64,000 nucleotides of DNA from Shouchella clausii. Lineage in GTDB: Bacteria > Bacillota > Bacilli > Bacillales > Bacillaceae_D. Position 1 is the stretch's first letter. Each line of letters opens with the position of its first letter. Under the pieces are notes generated by a model, which had not been told where the DNA came from, searched no databases, and worked only from the letters and a program-made list of their open reading frames with translations. The stretch lies in contig NZ_CP019985.1 in assembly GCF_002250115.1 (NCBI RefSeq), positions 4,154,001-4,218,000 on the forward strand, given 5' to 3'. A program made the position numbers and the translations under genes. Shown here piece by piece: positions 11,930 to 20,598 of the stretch.

Positions 11930-12559
11930 ATGAAAACGAGACAAGATGCATGGTCCCATGAAGATGATGTGCTTCTTGCTGAGACTGTATTAACTCATAT
12001 TAAAGAAGGAAGTACACAGCTAAAGGCATTTGACGAGGTTGGGGATGCTTTAAACCGCACCTCTGCAGCATGTGGGTTTAGATGGAATGCTGTTGTACGG
12101 CAAAAATACTTAAAGCAAATCGATTCCGCCAAACGGGAACGAAAAGAACGGAAACGAGCGCTTTCAGCCAGTTATTTCTCTCAAGCTCGTATTGGAAAAA
12201 CAGAAAGCCCGTCTAGAGCGTTTTACCAAACAGCAACAGGAGATGGTGGCGCAGTGACGCTTGAATCTATTATTGGCCAACTCAAACAGTTAGCGCAAAC
12301 CGAACCTGCGTCATCACGCTTAGAATTAGAGAACAAACAGTTGCGTGCTCAATTGGAAGAAAAGACCGCTAAATTAAACGAGCTAGAAACAAAGCTACAA
12401 CGAAATAAACAAGAACATAGTATGATTGAAGAAGATTACCAGTCGTTGATTTCGATTATGAACAGGGCACGCCGCCTTGCGATCTTGGAAGAAGACGAAC
12501 AGGACCATCCTGCTTTTCGGATGGATGCTAACGGAAACTTAGAGAAACTATCAAAATAA
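11930..12559 (+). CDS. RsfA-family prespore-type transcription regulator
   Basis: A 209-residue putative DNA-binding protein. Residues 1-60 form a Myb/SANT-like helix-turn-helix (DAWSHEDDVLLAETVLTHI, then RTSAACGFRWNAVVR) that defines the RsfA/YlbO family. B. subtilis RsfA tunes sigma-F genes in the forespore and YlbO (GerR) is a sigma-E-dependent regulator. A basic patch (RERKERKRA, near 70-80) and a charged coiled coil at about 120-175 follow. Start ATG preceded by GAAGGAGATG. It stands alone between a terminator and a hairpin. Which paralogue it corresponds to cannot be told from sequence alone, so no symbol is given; a sporulation role is inference. Confidence 0.8.
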   Translation: MKTRQDAWSHEDDVLLAETVLTHIKEGSTQLKAFDEVGDALNRTSAACGFRWNAVVRQKYLKQIDSAKRERKERKRALSASYFSQARIGKTESPSRAFYQTATGDGGAVTLESIIGQLKQLAQTEPASSRLELENKQLRAQLEEKTAKLNELETKLQRNKQEHSMIEEDYQSLISIMNRARRLAILEEDEQDHPAFRMDANGNLEKLSK

Positions 12560-12597
12560 ATTCAGTTTTTGTCTATGTTCTTGTTATAAAGGACGAA

Positions 12598-12625
12598 AGC
12601 TCCTACGTTTTTTAGCGTAGGAGCT
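12598..12625. terminator. Hairpin between convergent genes, probable terminator
   Basis: Perfect 10-bp stem AGCTCCTACG/CGTAGGAGCT with an 8-base loop. It lies between the convergent RsfA-like gene and tcdA. There is no clean T-run on either side, so efficiency is uncertain. Confidence 0.5.
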
Positions 12626-12631
12626 TACTAG

Positions 12632-13399
12632 TTAAGAGCGTCGGTTAATTTCTATGCCTTCTAGTAAACGAGTGATGACATGTCCTGCCATGATCAAGCC
12701 TGATACAGACGGCACGAATGCATTTGAAGACGGCGGTAGTTTCGCTTTGCGGATGTTTCCTTGTTCAGCCGTTTCAGGTACAATTTCCTTACGGATGTCT
12801 TCCCTAATTTGGATCGGTTCCTCATCTGAAAAAACAACATTGACGCCTTTATGAATCCCCTCTTTTCGTAACCTCGTACGAATTACTTTTGCAATGGGGT
12901 CATAGCTTGTTTCGGAAATATCCGCAATCCTTAAGCGAGTTGGATCCATTTTATTGGCGACTCCCATGCTGGATATAATCGGAATGCCCCGCAGCTTACA
13001 TTGTTTAATCAAATGGATTTTATAAGAAATGGTGTCGCTGGCATCAATGACGAAGTCAAGTTTATGTGAAAAAAACGATTCATACGTTTCCTCGGTATAA
13101 AACATCTTTCTTGTAATTACTTCACAATTTGGGTTGATGTCACTTATCCGCGCAGCCATCAAATCAACTTTCGGCTTGCCAACTGTTGATAGCAATGCAT
13201 GGATCTGGCGATTTACATTCGTAATATCGACATCGTCTTTATCAACGAGCACAATTTTACCGACGCCAGAACGGGCTAGCGCTTCTGCCGAAAAGGATCC
13301 GACTCCTCCTACCCCTAGCACAGCAACTGTACTGCCTTTTAGGCGCTCCAGCCCATCATGGCCGATCGCTAACTCATTTCTTGAAAACTGGTGCAACAT
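12632..13399 (-). CDS. tcdA: tRNA threonylcarbamoyladenosine dehydratase TcdA (YrvM)
   Basis: E1-like, ATP-dependent enzyme that cyclises t6A37 in tRNA to ct6A. The nucleotide-binding motif LGVGGVGSFSAEAL is near residues 29-42, followed by VDKDDVDITNVNRQ and the ATP-contact region KVDLMAARI. Both are diagnostic of the ThiF/MoeB/TcdA superfamily, and the C-terminal SVSGLIMAGHVI is typical of TcdA. Length 255 residues. AAAGGAGTGG precedes the ATG. In B. subtilis this gene is next to aspS with the 6S gene nearby; here about 4 kb of methionine-related genes have been placed between them. Confidence 0.93.
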   Translation of the reverse strand: MLHQFSRNELAIGHDGLERLKGSTVAVLGVGGVGSFSAEALARSGVGKIVLVDKDDVDITNVNRQIHALLSTVGKPKVDLMAARISDINPNCEVITRKMFYTEETYESFFSHKLDFVIDASDTISYKIHLIKQCKLRGIPIISSMGVANKMDPTRLRIADISETSYDPIAKVIRTRLRKEGIHKGVNVVFSDEEPIQIREDIRKEIVPETAEQGNIRKAKLPPSSNAFVPSVSGLIMAGHVITRLLEGIEINRRS

Positions 13400-13684
13400 C
13401 GATGTCCACTCCTTTTGTGCCTTTGTACTGACTGAATGATCATACCATAAAATGAACGCAATCCGCCTGCTCGTACGTGATTTTTTTCATCGCATTAAGA
13501 GAAAAGCAAAAATCGATACTGGAAGAGATTAACGATTGCGCAAATTACTAAATGCGTTTAAATCATTTCTTTAATACAAGCCGTTTTCTAATTAAACTGC
13601 CTAAAATCTAAATTTTCCTTGCATTTTTTTAAAAGATATACTAGAGTATTAACCATTAACCCTTTAAAAAAATAAATATGTTTT

Positions 13685-13842
13685 TTCTTATCCAGAGAGA
13701 TGGAGGGATTTGGCCCTTTGAAGTCTCAGCAACCGGCCTTTGGCAATGGTGCTAATTCCAATAGGTAATGTACCTAGGAGATAAGAAGTTCGTTGTCTAT
13801 AGTACGAGGACCTTCTTTATTCTAGAAGGTCCTTTATTATTT
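13685..13842 (+). promoter_or_regulatory. SAM-I riboswitch (S-box) of the methionine synthase-like gene
   Basis: The P1 strands TTCTTATC (13685-13692) and GATAAGAA (13780-13787) enclose the conserved S-box core: GAGGGATTTGGCCC, TGAAGTCTCAGCAACC and GGTGCTAATTCC. A terminator follows at 13808-13832 (9-bp stem GGACCTTCT/AGAAGGTCC, then a T-rich tail). High S-adenosylmethionine should favour termination and lower expression of the gene at 13920. Confidence 0.95.
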
Positions 13843-13919
13843 GGCCGGTACAGCCGAGAGGAGAAGTGGCAAGTATCACTGTGGGTAACCATTCTTAAAT
13901 CAAAAGGAGAGAAACGAGG

Positions 13920-15026
13920 ATGACAAGCATTGCTGTAAAACCACCATTTAGGGCAGACCACGTTGGCAGTTTACTGCGGCCCGAACGTATCCACCAAGCG
14001 AGAAATGAATGTAAGGAAGGCACCATTACTGCGGCGCAATTGCATGAAATGGAGACGCAAGAAATCAAACGAATCGTCGATAAGCAAATTGAAATTGGCT
14101 TGGAGTTGGTGACGGACGGAGAATTTAGACGCCGTTTTTGGCATACTGATTTCCTCGAACATTTGAACGGCGTAGAAGGATATGTCCCTGATGTTGGCTA
14201 TATTTTCCAAGGCAATGAAGAAACGGAAAGATACAACGTCCGAAACGTAGGAAAAATTTCATTTAACCATGATCATCCCCATGTAAAAGACTTTATTGAA
14301 TTTAATGAGATTGTCGGAGGGCGTGCAGTCGCTAAGCAAACCATTCCGAGCCCAAATCAATTGTTTAATATTGGCATTCGTGATGAAACGATCTACCCTG
14401 ATATTGAGGAATACGCAAAAGATATTATTCAAGCCTACCGTGATGCCGTGAACGCTTTCTACGAGGCAGGTTGTCGTTATTTGCAATTTGATGATGTCTA
14501 TATTGCAGGCCTTTCGTCACCTGACATTCCATTTAATGATGGAGCATACTCAAGAGAATATTTAATCGATTTAGCACTCCGTGTCGTAAATGGCGTTTTG
14601 GAAGAAAAACCAGACGATCTCGTTGTGACGACTCACCTTTGCCGTGGGAACTACCGGTCTAACTGGGCTTTTGAAGGCAGTTACGCCCTTATTGCTCCGA
14701 CTTTATTTGCTAAAGAAAAAGTGAATGGTTTCTTTTTAGAGTACGATGACGATCGTTCTGGAGACTTTAAACCGCTGGAGCATATTCCGAACGGCGGGGC
14801 CCGCGTTGTTCTTGGACTTCTTACCTCTAAAAATGGGGAATTAGAAGATAAAGAATCAATCATTGCCCGCATTAAAGAAGCAACCCAATATGTACCGCTA
14901 GAACAACTGTGTTTAAGCCCTCAATGTGGCTTTGCTTCCACTCATCATGGAAACCTTTTAACCGAGGAACAACAGTGGGCAAAATTAAAATATATCGTTG
15001 ATATTGCCAAAGAAGTTTGGGGATAA
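13920..15026 (+). CDS. yxjG: Cobalamin-independent methionine synthase II-type protein (YxjG/YxjH-like)
   Basis: A 368-residue protein equal to the C-terminal catalytic half of MetE. It starts with PPFRADHVGSLLRP, typical of YxjG/YxjH. Zinc ligands are visible as H-x-C in THLCRGN near residue 239 and a later cysteine in SPQCGFAS near 338. Family members transfer a methyl group to homocysteine or a related thiol; the methyl donor of this short class is not settled, so folate use is not claimed. The S-box upstream ties it to methionine supply, as for the two B. subtilis paralogues. Those are nearly alike, so the symbol is nominal. GGAGAGAAACGAGG precedes the ATG. Confidence 0.88.
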   Translation: MTSIAVKPPFRADHVGSLLRPERIHQARNECKEGTITAAQLHEMETQEIKRIVDKQIEIGLELVTDGEFRRRFWHTDFLEHLNGVEGYVPDVGYIFQGNEETERYNVRNVGKISFNHDHPHVKDFIEFNEIVGGRAVAKQTIPSPNQLFNIGIRDETIYPDIEEYAKDIIQAYRDAVNAFYEAGCRYLQFDDVYIAGLSSPDIPFNDGAYSREYLIDLALRVVNGVLEEKPDDLVVTTHLCRGNYRSNWAFEGSYALIAPTLFAKEKVNGFFLEYDDDRSGDFKPLEHIPNGGARVVLGLLTSKNGELEDKESIIARIKEATQYVPLEQLCLSPQCGFASTHHGNLLTEEQQWAKLKYIVDIAKEVWG

Positions 15027-15129
15027 GGACGTGTTTCAATCAAGCCTGATCGGAATTTCTCCCATTTTCACGCTTTCCCTGTTTTTTTTACTTAGACAGC
15101 GTTCCTTTCAGAAAGTCCACATCTTATAC

Positions 15130-15154
15130 AAGCCCGGCCTAGTCCGGGCTTTTG
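15130..15154 (+). terminator. Terminator downstream of the yxjG-like gene
   Basis: AAGCCCGG, loop CCTAGT, CCGGGCTT with a short T tail, about 100 bases after the stop codon. Confidence 0.65.
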
Positions 15155-15390
15155 AGGCCGAGGGAAGATGCCCTTTCTATCAGTCTGAGAGGGGACTCCC
15201 TTTTCGGCTATCGTCTTTATATAGCTTGAGCACATAGTCACCAACTTGGCTCAATTTTGCCGGTAGCCAACTTTGAATTTTTCTAGAGAAGCCGTGATAT
15301 TCCCTATAAGCTCAAGACCGACCTTCTCTGGAATACACTAGCCAATCACCCTTGAGATTTTGATTTCTTTCGCCGTTATAAGACCAAAAC
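15155..15390. other. Non-coding stretch with no recognised feature
   Basis: About 236 bases between the yxjG-like terminator and the 6S RNA terminator. I see no ORF with a ribosome site, no riboswitch core and no convincing promoter. Some short complementary segments exist but no stable hairpin with a T-run. Confidence 0.5.
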
Positions 15391-15609
15391 AAAAAAGCAC
15401 CCACCAGGGTGCTTCATCGTCACAATTATCCCGACTATGCCGTAAGAACTTGGTGCTTTGAACCTGCAAGGCAGGTGGGTGCTTCGCATTGGCCTTTTTA
15501 CGTCCCCAGCTTGCGGGGCATGTAAGCGAGCCAATAACGGCAAGCTCCCTTTTTTAAGGTGTTGGCTCAAAGTAAACAATTCTTACGAACATCTCAGGAT
15601 AATGTTTAT
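15391..15609 (-). ncRNA. bsrA: 6S RNA (bsrA-type)
   Basis: A strong promoter drives a transcript of about 219 bases on the minus strand that folds as a long imperfect rod. The 5' segment ATTATCC pairs with GGATAAT near the 3' end, GTAAGAA with TTCTTAC, and CTTTGA with TCAAAG. The apical part holds nested pairs including TTGGC/GCCAA and CCCC/GGGG around CAAGCT. An intrinsic terminator (AAGCACCC/GGGTGCTT, then six T) ends it. The CCTGAGATGTT start and the GAGCCAACACC and GGGAGCTTG blocks resemble Firmicutes 6S RNA as I recall it, and the place between tcdA and aspS is where B. subtilis carries bsrA. 6S RNA mimics an open promoter and binds sigma-A RNA polymerase. Start and end are inferred from promoter and terminator. 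Confidence 0.8.
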
Positions 15610-15615
15610 ATAGCC

Positions 15616-15644
15616 ATTATACTCTTTTTCTAAACGCTTCTCAA
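15616..15644 (-). promoter_or_regulatory. Sigma-A promoter of 6S RNA
   Basis: TTGAGA at 15644-15639, 17-bp spacer, perfect TATAAT at 15621-15616. Predicted start near 15609. Confidence 0.8.
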
Positions 15645-15804
15645 GTATTCACGGAAAATTAAAACGTTTTTCCTACGGCTTTTTCAGTGATTGTGAGATT
15701 CGAGAATTGTTTTTAGATGTGGTATGGTAATTGTACATTGTCTTTTTGCTTGCCCTTCTTTACTGGGCAAGGTTTAAGCAGTTTAACCAAAGGAGGGATC
15801 GCCC

Positions 15805-16110
15805 ATGTCAAAGCTGGCAACACACCGCTGTATCGAAGTTCGCCAGGAGATTGGTTTACTCAAAAAACAAATTGTCGAAACGTCGTTTGATTTAGCTCTT
15901 TATCCTGACCGGATTGAAACAGAAAACGCTTCGTTCCCTATTGGTTCTGTTTTCGACATTTCCTACCGGCTGCCGAGTGGAGAGAGCCAGCTTGGTTTTC
16001 TTTATTTGCATACAAGCCAAGGCGTTGTTACTTATAAAATTAAGCAAAATCCCGAATCCTTTATTAAAGCGTTCAAAAAACTTGTCCCTGAAACAAAATT
16101 CCGCTCATAA
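15805..16110 (+). CDS. Uncharacterised 101-residue protein, possibly PH-like fold
   Basis: I do not recognise the family. The start is well supported: AAAGGAGGGATCGCCC precedes the ATG. The protein is soluble with alternating beta-like segments (FDLALYPDRIETE, FPIGSVFDISYRLP, LGFLYLHTSQGVVTYKI) and an amphipathic C-terminal helix (NPESFIKAFKKLVPE). That order, several strands and then one helix, resembles bacterial PH-like domains, but this is a guess from pattern. It stands between 6S RNA and hom, and its last 6 bases overlap the convergent hom stop region. No homologue is known to me at this place in B. subtilis. Confidence 0.65.
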   Translation: MSKLATHRCIEVRQEIGLLKKQIVETSFDLALYPDRIETENASFPIGSVFDISYRLPSGESQLGFLYLHTSQGVVTYKIKQNPESFIKAFKKLVPETKFRS

Positions 16111-17313
16111 AGCATGTGCCTGTTCCTGTTTAAATACATGCTCCGCACCGATTACTTGATACGACTGATAAGGAATTTCTACATGTGGTGCCGTCACTAA
16201 AAGGACATCGCCCTCTTTTTCGCGGCGGCGTTGCCACACATGAATATTGCTGGAAACGTCACTGACATCAGCTCCAGTAGGTACAAACCAAAGCTGCTTT
16301 TGCAGCTGAGGCATATTCGATGCAGGCTGGGAAAGGACGGTCCTACGCAGACGGTTGCCTTTCTCGTGTAGAATAAAGTCTTCGACAGCGCTATTAGCTG
16401 TTGCCTCTTGCCCTGCACCTGGGCCAGCAAAAAACAGTTGCTGAATGTCTTTTCCTTGTAATAGAACGCCATTGGCCACACCGTTTACGCCCGCTAATAG
16501 ATGCGTTTCCTTCACAAAAGCAGGCTTCACAGTACCAGTTATGCTGCCGTCTTGTTGTAAAAAAGAGGTGCCAACAAGCTTTAAGGCAAACTGGTTTTCT
16601 TTTGCCACCCGTATATGCCATGGTTCAATCCCGCTAATTCCTTGGCGTTCAAATGCCGATATGTCGACCCATTGACCAAAACAAAGACGCGCCAGCAAAG
16701 TTAACTTATAAAGGGCGTCATAGCCTTCTACATCGGACGTCGGGTCTGTTTCTGCATAGCCAAGCCGCTGCGCTTCATCTAGAGCTTGTTGATAGGTTTT
16801 GCCACTGTCCATTTCAGTGAGAATAAAGTTGGTTGTGCCGTTTAAAATGCCTGATACTCCCTCAATCACCGTTGTTGCCAATACGCTTTGCAGCACATTC
16901 ACAATCGGGATCGCTCCACAAACGGCAGCGTCGTAGCCGTAATAGGCACCAGATGAAAGGGCAACCCCCTCTAGTTCTTTACCGTGTAAGGCGACAAGCT
17001 TCTTATTGGCTGTCACTACAGATACGCCTTCTGCTAGCAAGCTTTCCGTATATGTTCTGGCCGGTTCGACAACATTTGTTACTTCAAACACAACATCATA
17101 TGTAGCAGCCTCCCGGAAAAGATCCCATGATGACGTAACGAGTTTGGCCCCTTCGCTTTGCCTATGCTTAGACTGATCTTTTACTAAAATGGACACAAGT
17201 TCAATCCGATCACTTACCATTTGTTGGAGGGCTCTTTGTGTACTGGTGATGCGCTCGTAAATGCCAGTCCCTACTGTCCCAAATCCAATAATGCCTATTT
17301 TCACCGTCTTCAC
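16105..17313 (-). CDS. hom: Homoserine dehydrogenase, SAM-riboswitch controlled
   Basis: NAD(P)-dependent enzyme converting aspartate semialdehyde to homoserine, the branch to methionine and threonine. The N-terminal Rossmann motif is GFGTVGTG (residues 10-17). The substrate-domain signatures VVTANKKLVA near 115 and GILNGTTNFILTEM near 168, plus DPTSDVEGYDALYKL near 205, are intact. The last 90 residues do not look like the ACT domain of the B. subtilis enzyme, so threonine feedback may be absent. An S-box upstream, rather than a threonine leader, implies a copy dedicated to methionine. Start ATG is preceded by a GGGTGAAG-type site. Confidence 0.9.
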   Translation of the reverse strand: MKTVKIGIIGFGTVGTGIYERITSTQRALQQMVSDRIELVSILVKDQSKHRQSEGAKLVTSSWDLFREAATYDVVFEVTNVVEPARTYTESLLAEGVSVVTANKKLVALHGKELEGVALSSGAYYGYDAAVCGAIPIVNVLQSVLATTVIEGVSGILNGTTNFILTEMDSGKTYQQALDEAQRLGYAETDPTSDVEGYDALYKLTLLARLCFGQWVDISAFERQGISGIEPWHIRVAKENQFALKLVGTSFLQQDGSITGTVKPAFVKETHLLAGVNGVANGVLLQGKDIQQLFFAGPGAGQEATANSAVEDFILHEKGNRLRRTVLSQPASNMPQLQKQLWFVPTGADVSDVSSNIHVWQRRREKEGDVLLVTAPHVEIPYQSYQVIGAEHVFKQEQAHAL

Positions 17314-17326
17314 CCTTTCTCCATTG

Positions 17327-17472
17327 AAAAAACCCCTTTTCAGATAAGAAAAGGGGTTCGCCTCACTTATCTTTCAGAACAAAAGCTGCTCTGCTGAATG
17401 TAGCACCGTGGTTTACAAATAAACTGGTTGCCGGGCTTCATTGGGTCAGGTCCCTCCGCCACTCTTGATAAG
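17327..17472 (-). promoter_or_regulatory. SAM-I riboswitch (S-box) of hom with terminator
   Basis: P1 strands CTTATC at 17472-17467 and GATAAG at 17371-17366 enclose GGAGGGACCTGACCC, AATGAAGCCCGGCAACC and CGGTGCTACATTC, the S-box core. The terminator hairpin is AACCCCTTTT/AAAAGGGGTT (17358-17331) followed by T residues. SAM binding should stop transcription before hom. Confidence 0.95.
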
Positions 17473-17498
17473 TTCTTATTCATTTTTATATTAGGCAC

Positions 17499-17527
17499 AT
17501 TATAAGCAGCGGCAACGTATTTGTCAA
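17499..17527 (-). promoter_or_regulatory. Consensus sigma-A promoter of the hom S-box
   Basis: TTGACA at 17527-17522, 17-bp spacer, TATAAT at 17504-17499. The -35 box overlaps the TGA stop of aspS (17526-17524). Confidence 0.85.
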
Positions 17528-19293
17528 CTGCGCTTGTTAATAATGGACAAGTTTAAATCAATTAGCTGTTCAACGCTCACTTTGTTTGGCGCTTCGGTTA
17601 GAAGGTCGCTAGCGCTTGCCGTTTTTGGAAAAGCAATCACCTCACGTAAATTGCTTTTGCGTGCAAGAAGCATGACGATTCGGTCAAGACCTAAGGCAAT
17701 GCCGCCATGTGGAGGCGTTCCATAATCAAATGCTTCAAGTAAAAAGCCAAACTCTTCTTTAGCCGCTTCTGAACTAAAACCAAGGAGCTTGAACATTTTT
17801 TCTTGCAGTTCCCGTTCATAGATGCGCTGTGAACCGCCGCCAAGCTCAAAGCCGTTTAAGACAAGGTCATATGCTTCGGCACGCACTTGCTCTGGATGGG
17901 TTTCCATAAGGTCCAAGTCTTCCGCTTTCGGGCGTGTAAACGGATGATGGAGCGCAACAAACCGTTTTGCTTGTTCGTCATATTCGACAAGTGGAAAATC
18001 GGTTACCCAGAGGAAGTGAAACGCGTTTTCGTCAATTAGCTGAAAGTCCTTTCCAAACTTTAAGCGCAGCGCGCCCAGTGCATGAAACACAACTTGCTTC
18101 TTATCCGCTCCGAAAAAGAGCAAATCGCCTGCTTCAGCGTCCATTGCCGCAAGCAATGCAGCCGTTTGTGCTTCATTAAAGAATTTGGCAATCGGGCCCT
18201 TTATCCCTTCGTCATCAACTTTGAGCCAAGCCAACCCTTTTGCCCCATAAGGCTTAACAAAATCAGCTAGCGCATCAATATCTTTTCGTGAAAGCTTATC
18301 GGCTCCGCCTTTTAGTGTAAGGCCTTTAATAATGCCGCCCGCTTCTAACGCACCTTTAAACACTTTAAACTCCGTGTCTTTGAGCACGTCAGAGAGTTCG
18401 ATCAGTTCCATGCCAAAACGAGTGTCAGGCTTGTCAGAACCGTAGCGGTTCATCGCTTCGTCGTACGTCATCCGCGGGAAAGGCCGCTTTAGGTCAAGCC
18501 CGTGTGTTTCTTTCAACAATTTCTCCATCATGGCTTCAGCCATCGCCAAGATATCCTCTGTATCAAGAAAGCTTGTTTCAATATCGATTTGCGTAAATTC
18601 AGGCTGCCTGTCTGCGCGCAAATCTTCATCACGGAAACAGCGGACAATTTGGAAGTACTTTTCAAAACCGGACACCATCAACAGTTGCTTGAAAATTTGC
18701 GGTGATTGTGGCAGCGCATAAAACTGGCCATGGTGGACGCGGCTCGGCACCAAATAATCGCGCGCCCCTTCTGGCGTGCTTTTTGTGAGCATCGGCGTCT
18801 CAATCTCCAAATAGCCATCTGCATCAAGAAAATCACGAACGCTTTTCATGATTTTGTGACGCATCGCGAACGCTTCTTGCATATCAGGGCGACGCAAATC
18901 CAAATAACGGTATTTCAAGCGGACGTCTTCAGCTGCATCCGTGTCTGCTTCAATTTGGAATGGCAAAGATTTCGAGACATTCATGATTTCGAGCTCACGA
19001 ACGTGAACTTCGATAGCGCCAGTCGCCAGCTTGTCATTAACTGCCTGTTCATTCCGTTCCACCACAGTGCCTGAAACGGCGACAAGGTACTCATTGCGGA
19101 CACGGTCAGCTGCTTTCAACGCTTCTTCACTGACTTCCGGACTGCACACAACTTGGACGATACCAGAGCGATCACGAAGATCTAAAAAAACCACCTGGCC
19201 TAAATCACGGCGCCGCTGCACCCACCCTTTTAGTTGTACCTGTTGGCCTGCTAGTGTTTTGTCAAGTTGGCCACAATGATGTGTACGTTTCAT
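17524..19293 (-). CDS. aspS: Aspartyl-tRNA synthetase
   Basis: Class II synthetase of 589 residues, the usual bacterial length. The N-terminal OB anticodon-binding domain contains [14 protein letters not shown] (near 18-31). Class II motif 2 is in [20 protein letters not shown] near 215-235, motif 3 in [14 protein letters not shown] near 530-543, with the bacterial GAD insertion domain between. It begins 3 bases after the hisS stop (TAG within CTCCTAGTTTCC on the plus strand), so hisS and aspS are one transcript under the T-box. The AGGAGA before the ATG overlaps the hisS end. Confidence 0.97.
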   Translation of the reverse strand: MKRTHHCGQLDKTLAGQQVQLKGWVQRRRDLGQVVFLDLRDRSGIVQVVCSPEVSEEALKAADRVRNEYLVAVSGTVVERNEQAVNDKLATGAIEVHVRELEIMNVSKSLPFQIEADTDAAEDVRLKYRYLDLRRPDMQEAFAMRHKIMKSVRDFLDADGYLEIETPMLTKSTPEGARDYLVPSRVHHGQFYALPQSPQIFKQLLMVSGFEKYFQIVRCFRDEDLRADRQPEFTQIDIETSFLDTEDILAMAEAMMEKLLKETHGLDLKRPFPRMTYDEAMNRYGSDKPDTRFGMELIELSDVLKDTEFKVFKGALEAGGIIKGLTLKGGADKLSRKDIDALADFVKPYGAKGLAWLKVDDEGIKGPIAKFFNEAQTAALLAAMDAEAGDLLFFGADKKQVVFHALGALRLKFGKDFQLIDENAFHFLWVTDFPLVEYDEQAKRFVALHHPFTRPKAEDLDLMETHPEQVRAEAYDLVLNGFELGGGSQRIYERELQEKMFKLLGFSSEAAKEEFGFLLEAFDYGTPPHGGIALGLDRIVMLLARKSNLREVIAFPKTASASDLLTEAPNKVSVEQLIDLNLSIINKRS

Positions 19294-19296
19294 CTC

Positions 19297-20577
19297 CTAG
19301 TTTCCTCCTCGTATCTGTTCTTGTAGAAATGATGTCAAATCGTTAAAGGCGACTACCGTTTGTTCTCCAGTTGCCATTTGTTTAACGAGCGCTTGTTGCT
19401 TCGCCATTTCGTCTTCGCCAATAATAATTGTATAAGACGCTTGATAACGGTCAGCCGCTTTAAGCTGTGCTTTCATTTTTTTGCCTAAGTAGTCTTTATC
19501 GGCACGAATGCCTCCATCGCGCAAACGTTGCAACAGTTGCGGCCCTAGGTGGCTCGCTTCATCGCCGAGAGTAACTAAATACGCATCGAGGCTTTGCGGT
19601 ACTGGCAAGTCGACATTCTCCGCTTTCATCGCTAATATAAAGCGTTCGATGCTGAAGGCAAATCCGATGCCTGGCGTCTCTGGGCCGCCAAATTCCTGGA
19701 CAAGTCCATTGTAGCGACCGCCTCCGCATAGCGTTGTAATTGCTCCGAATCCTGGAGCCGTACTAAGCAATTCAAATGCGGTATGGTTGTAATAATCCAA
19801 CCCACGTACAAGCGTTGGGTCGACTACATAAGGAATGTTCAGCAAGTCGAGCGTTTCCTTTAGCGACTGAAAATAAGCACGGGACTCTTCATTTAAATAA
19901 TCTAAAATCGACGGTGCTGTCGCCATAAGCGGATGCTCTCTATCCTTTTTGCAATCGAGAATACGTAATGGATTTTTTTCAAGTCGCATTTGGCAATCGC
20001 TACAAAATTCATCAATTGATGGTTTAAAGTGGGCGATTAATGCTTCCCGATGCGCCTTACGGCTTTCCGAATCGCCAAGTGAATTGATGACCAGTTTCAA
20101 GTTGACAAGGCCAAGTTTTTTGCAGATGGCGATGAGCAATGCTAGCACTTCCGCATCTAGTTGGGGGCTAGCGCTGCCAAGTGCCTCTACGCCAAATTGG
20201 ACAAACTGACGCATACGCCCTGCTTGTGGGCGCTCATAACGAAACATTGGGCCTGTGTAGTACAACTTCGTTGGCTGTGCTGGGGATGCATACAGTTTAT
20301 GGTTGACATAAGAACGAACGACTGCCGCCGTTCCCTCAGGCCTTAGTGTTAAGCTGCGACCGCCTCGGTCCGAAAAGGTATACATTTCTTTTTGAACAAT
20401 ATCAGTCGTATCGCCTACACCCCTTGAAAAAATTTCGGTATGTTCAAAGATCGGTGTACGGATTTCTTGATAATGGTATGTTTCGCATGTTTCCTTAGCA
20501 ACTTGTTCAATGTACTGCCAAATTGCTGCGTCTTCTGGCAAAATATCTTGCGTCCCCCGCGGCAGCTGAATCGACAT
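19297..20577 (-). CDS. hisS: Histidyl-tRNA synthetase
   Basis: Class II synthetase of 426 residues. N-terminus LPRGTQDILPEDA is the HisRS signature. Motif 2 MFRYERPQAGRMRQF is near residue 112, the histidine-specific motif LVRGLDYYNHTAFE near 258-271, and the second signature GGGRYNGLVQEFGG follows. The C-terminal alpha/beta anticodon-binding domain starts near residue 325. It is first in the hisS-aspS operon, 22 bases after the T-box terminator region, with GGAGAGATGA before the ATG. Confidence 0.97.
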   Translation of the reverse strand: MSIQLPRGTQDILPEDAAIWQYIEQVAKETCETYHYQEIRTPIFEHTEIFSRGVGDTTDIVQKEMYTFSDRGGRSLTLRPEGTAAVVRSYVNHKLYASPAQPTKLYYTGPMFRYERPQAGRMRQFVQFGVEALGSASPQLDAEVLALLIAICKKLGLVNLKLVINSLGDSESRKAHREALIAHFKPSIDEFCSDCQMRLEKNPLRILDCKKDREHPLMATAPSILDYLNEESRAYFQSLKETLDLLNIPYVVDPTLVRGLDYYNHTAFELLSTAPGFGAITTLCGGGRYNGLVQEFGGPETPGIGFAFSIERFILAMKAENVDLPVPQSLDAYLVTLGDEASHLGPQLLQRLRDGGIRADKDYLGKKMKAQLKAADRYQASYTIIIGEDEMAKQQALVKQMATGEQTVVAFNDLTSFLQEQIRGGN

Positions 20578-20598
20578 ATCTCATCTCTCCTTTTCCAT

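Noticed and set aside
12598-12625. Riboswitch-like structure after the RsfA-type gene
   Set aside because: It is a simple perfect hairpin between convergent genes, best explained as a terminator.
15155-15390. Extra riboswitch between the yxjG-like gene and 6S RNA
   Set aside because: No known aptamer core or hairpin with a T-run is found, and no gene lies downstream on either strand that it would control.
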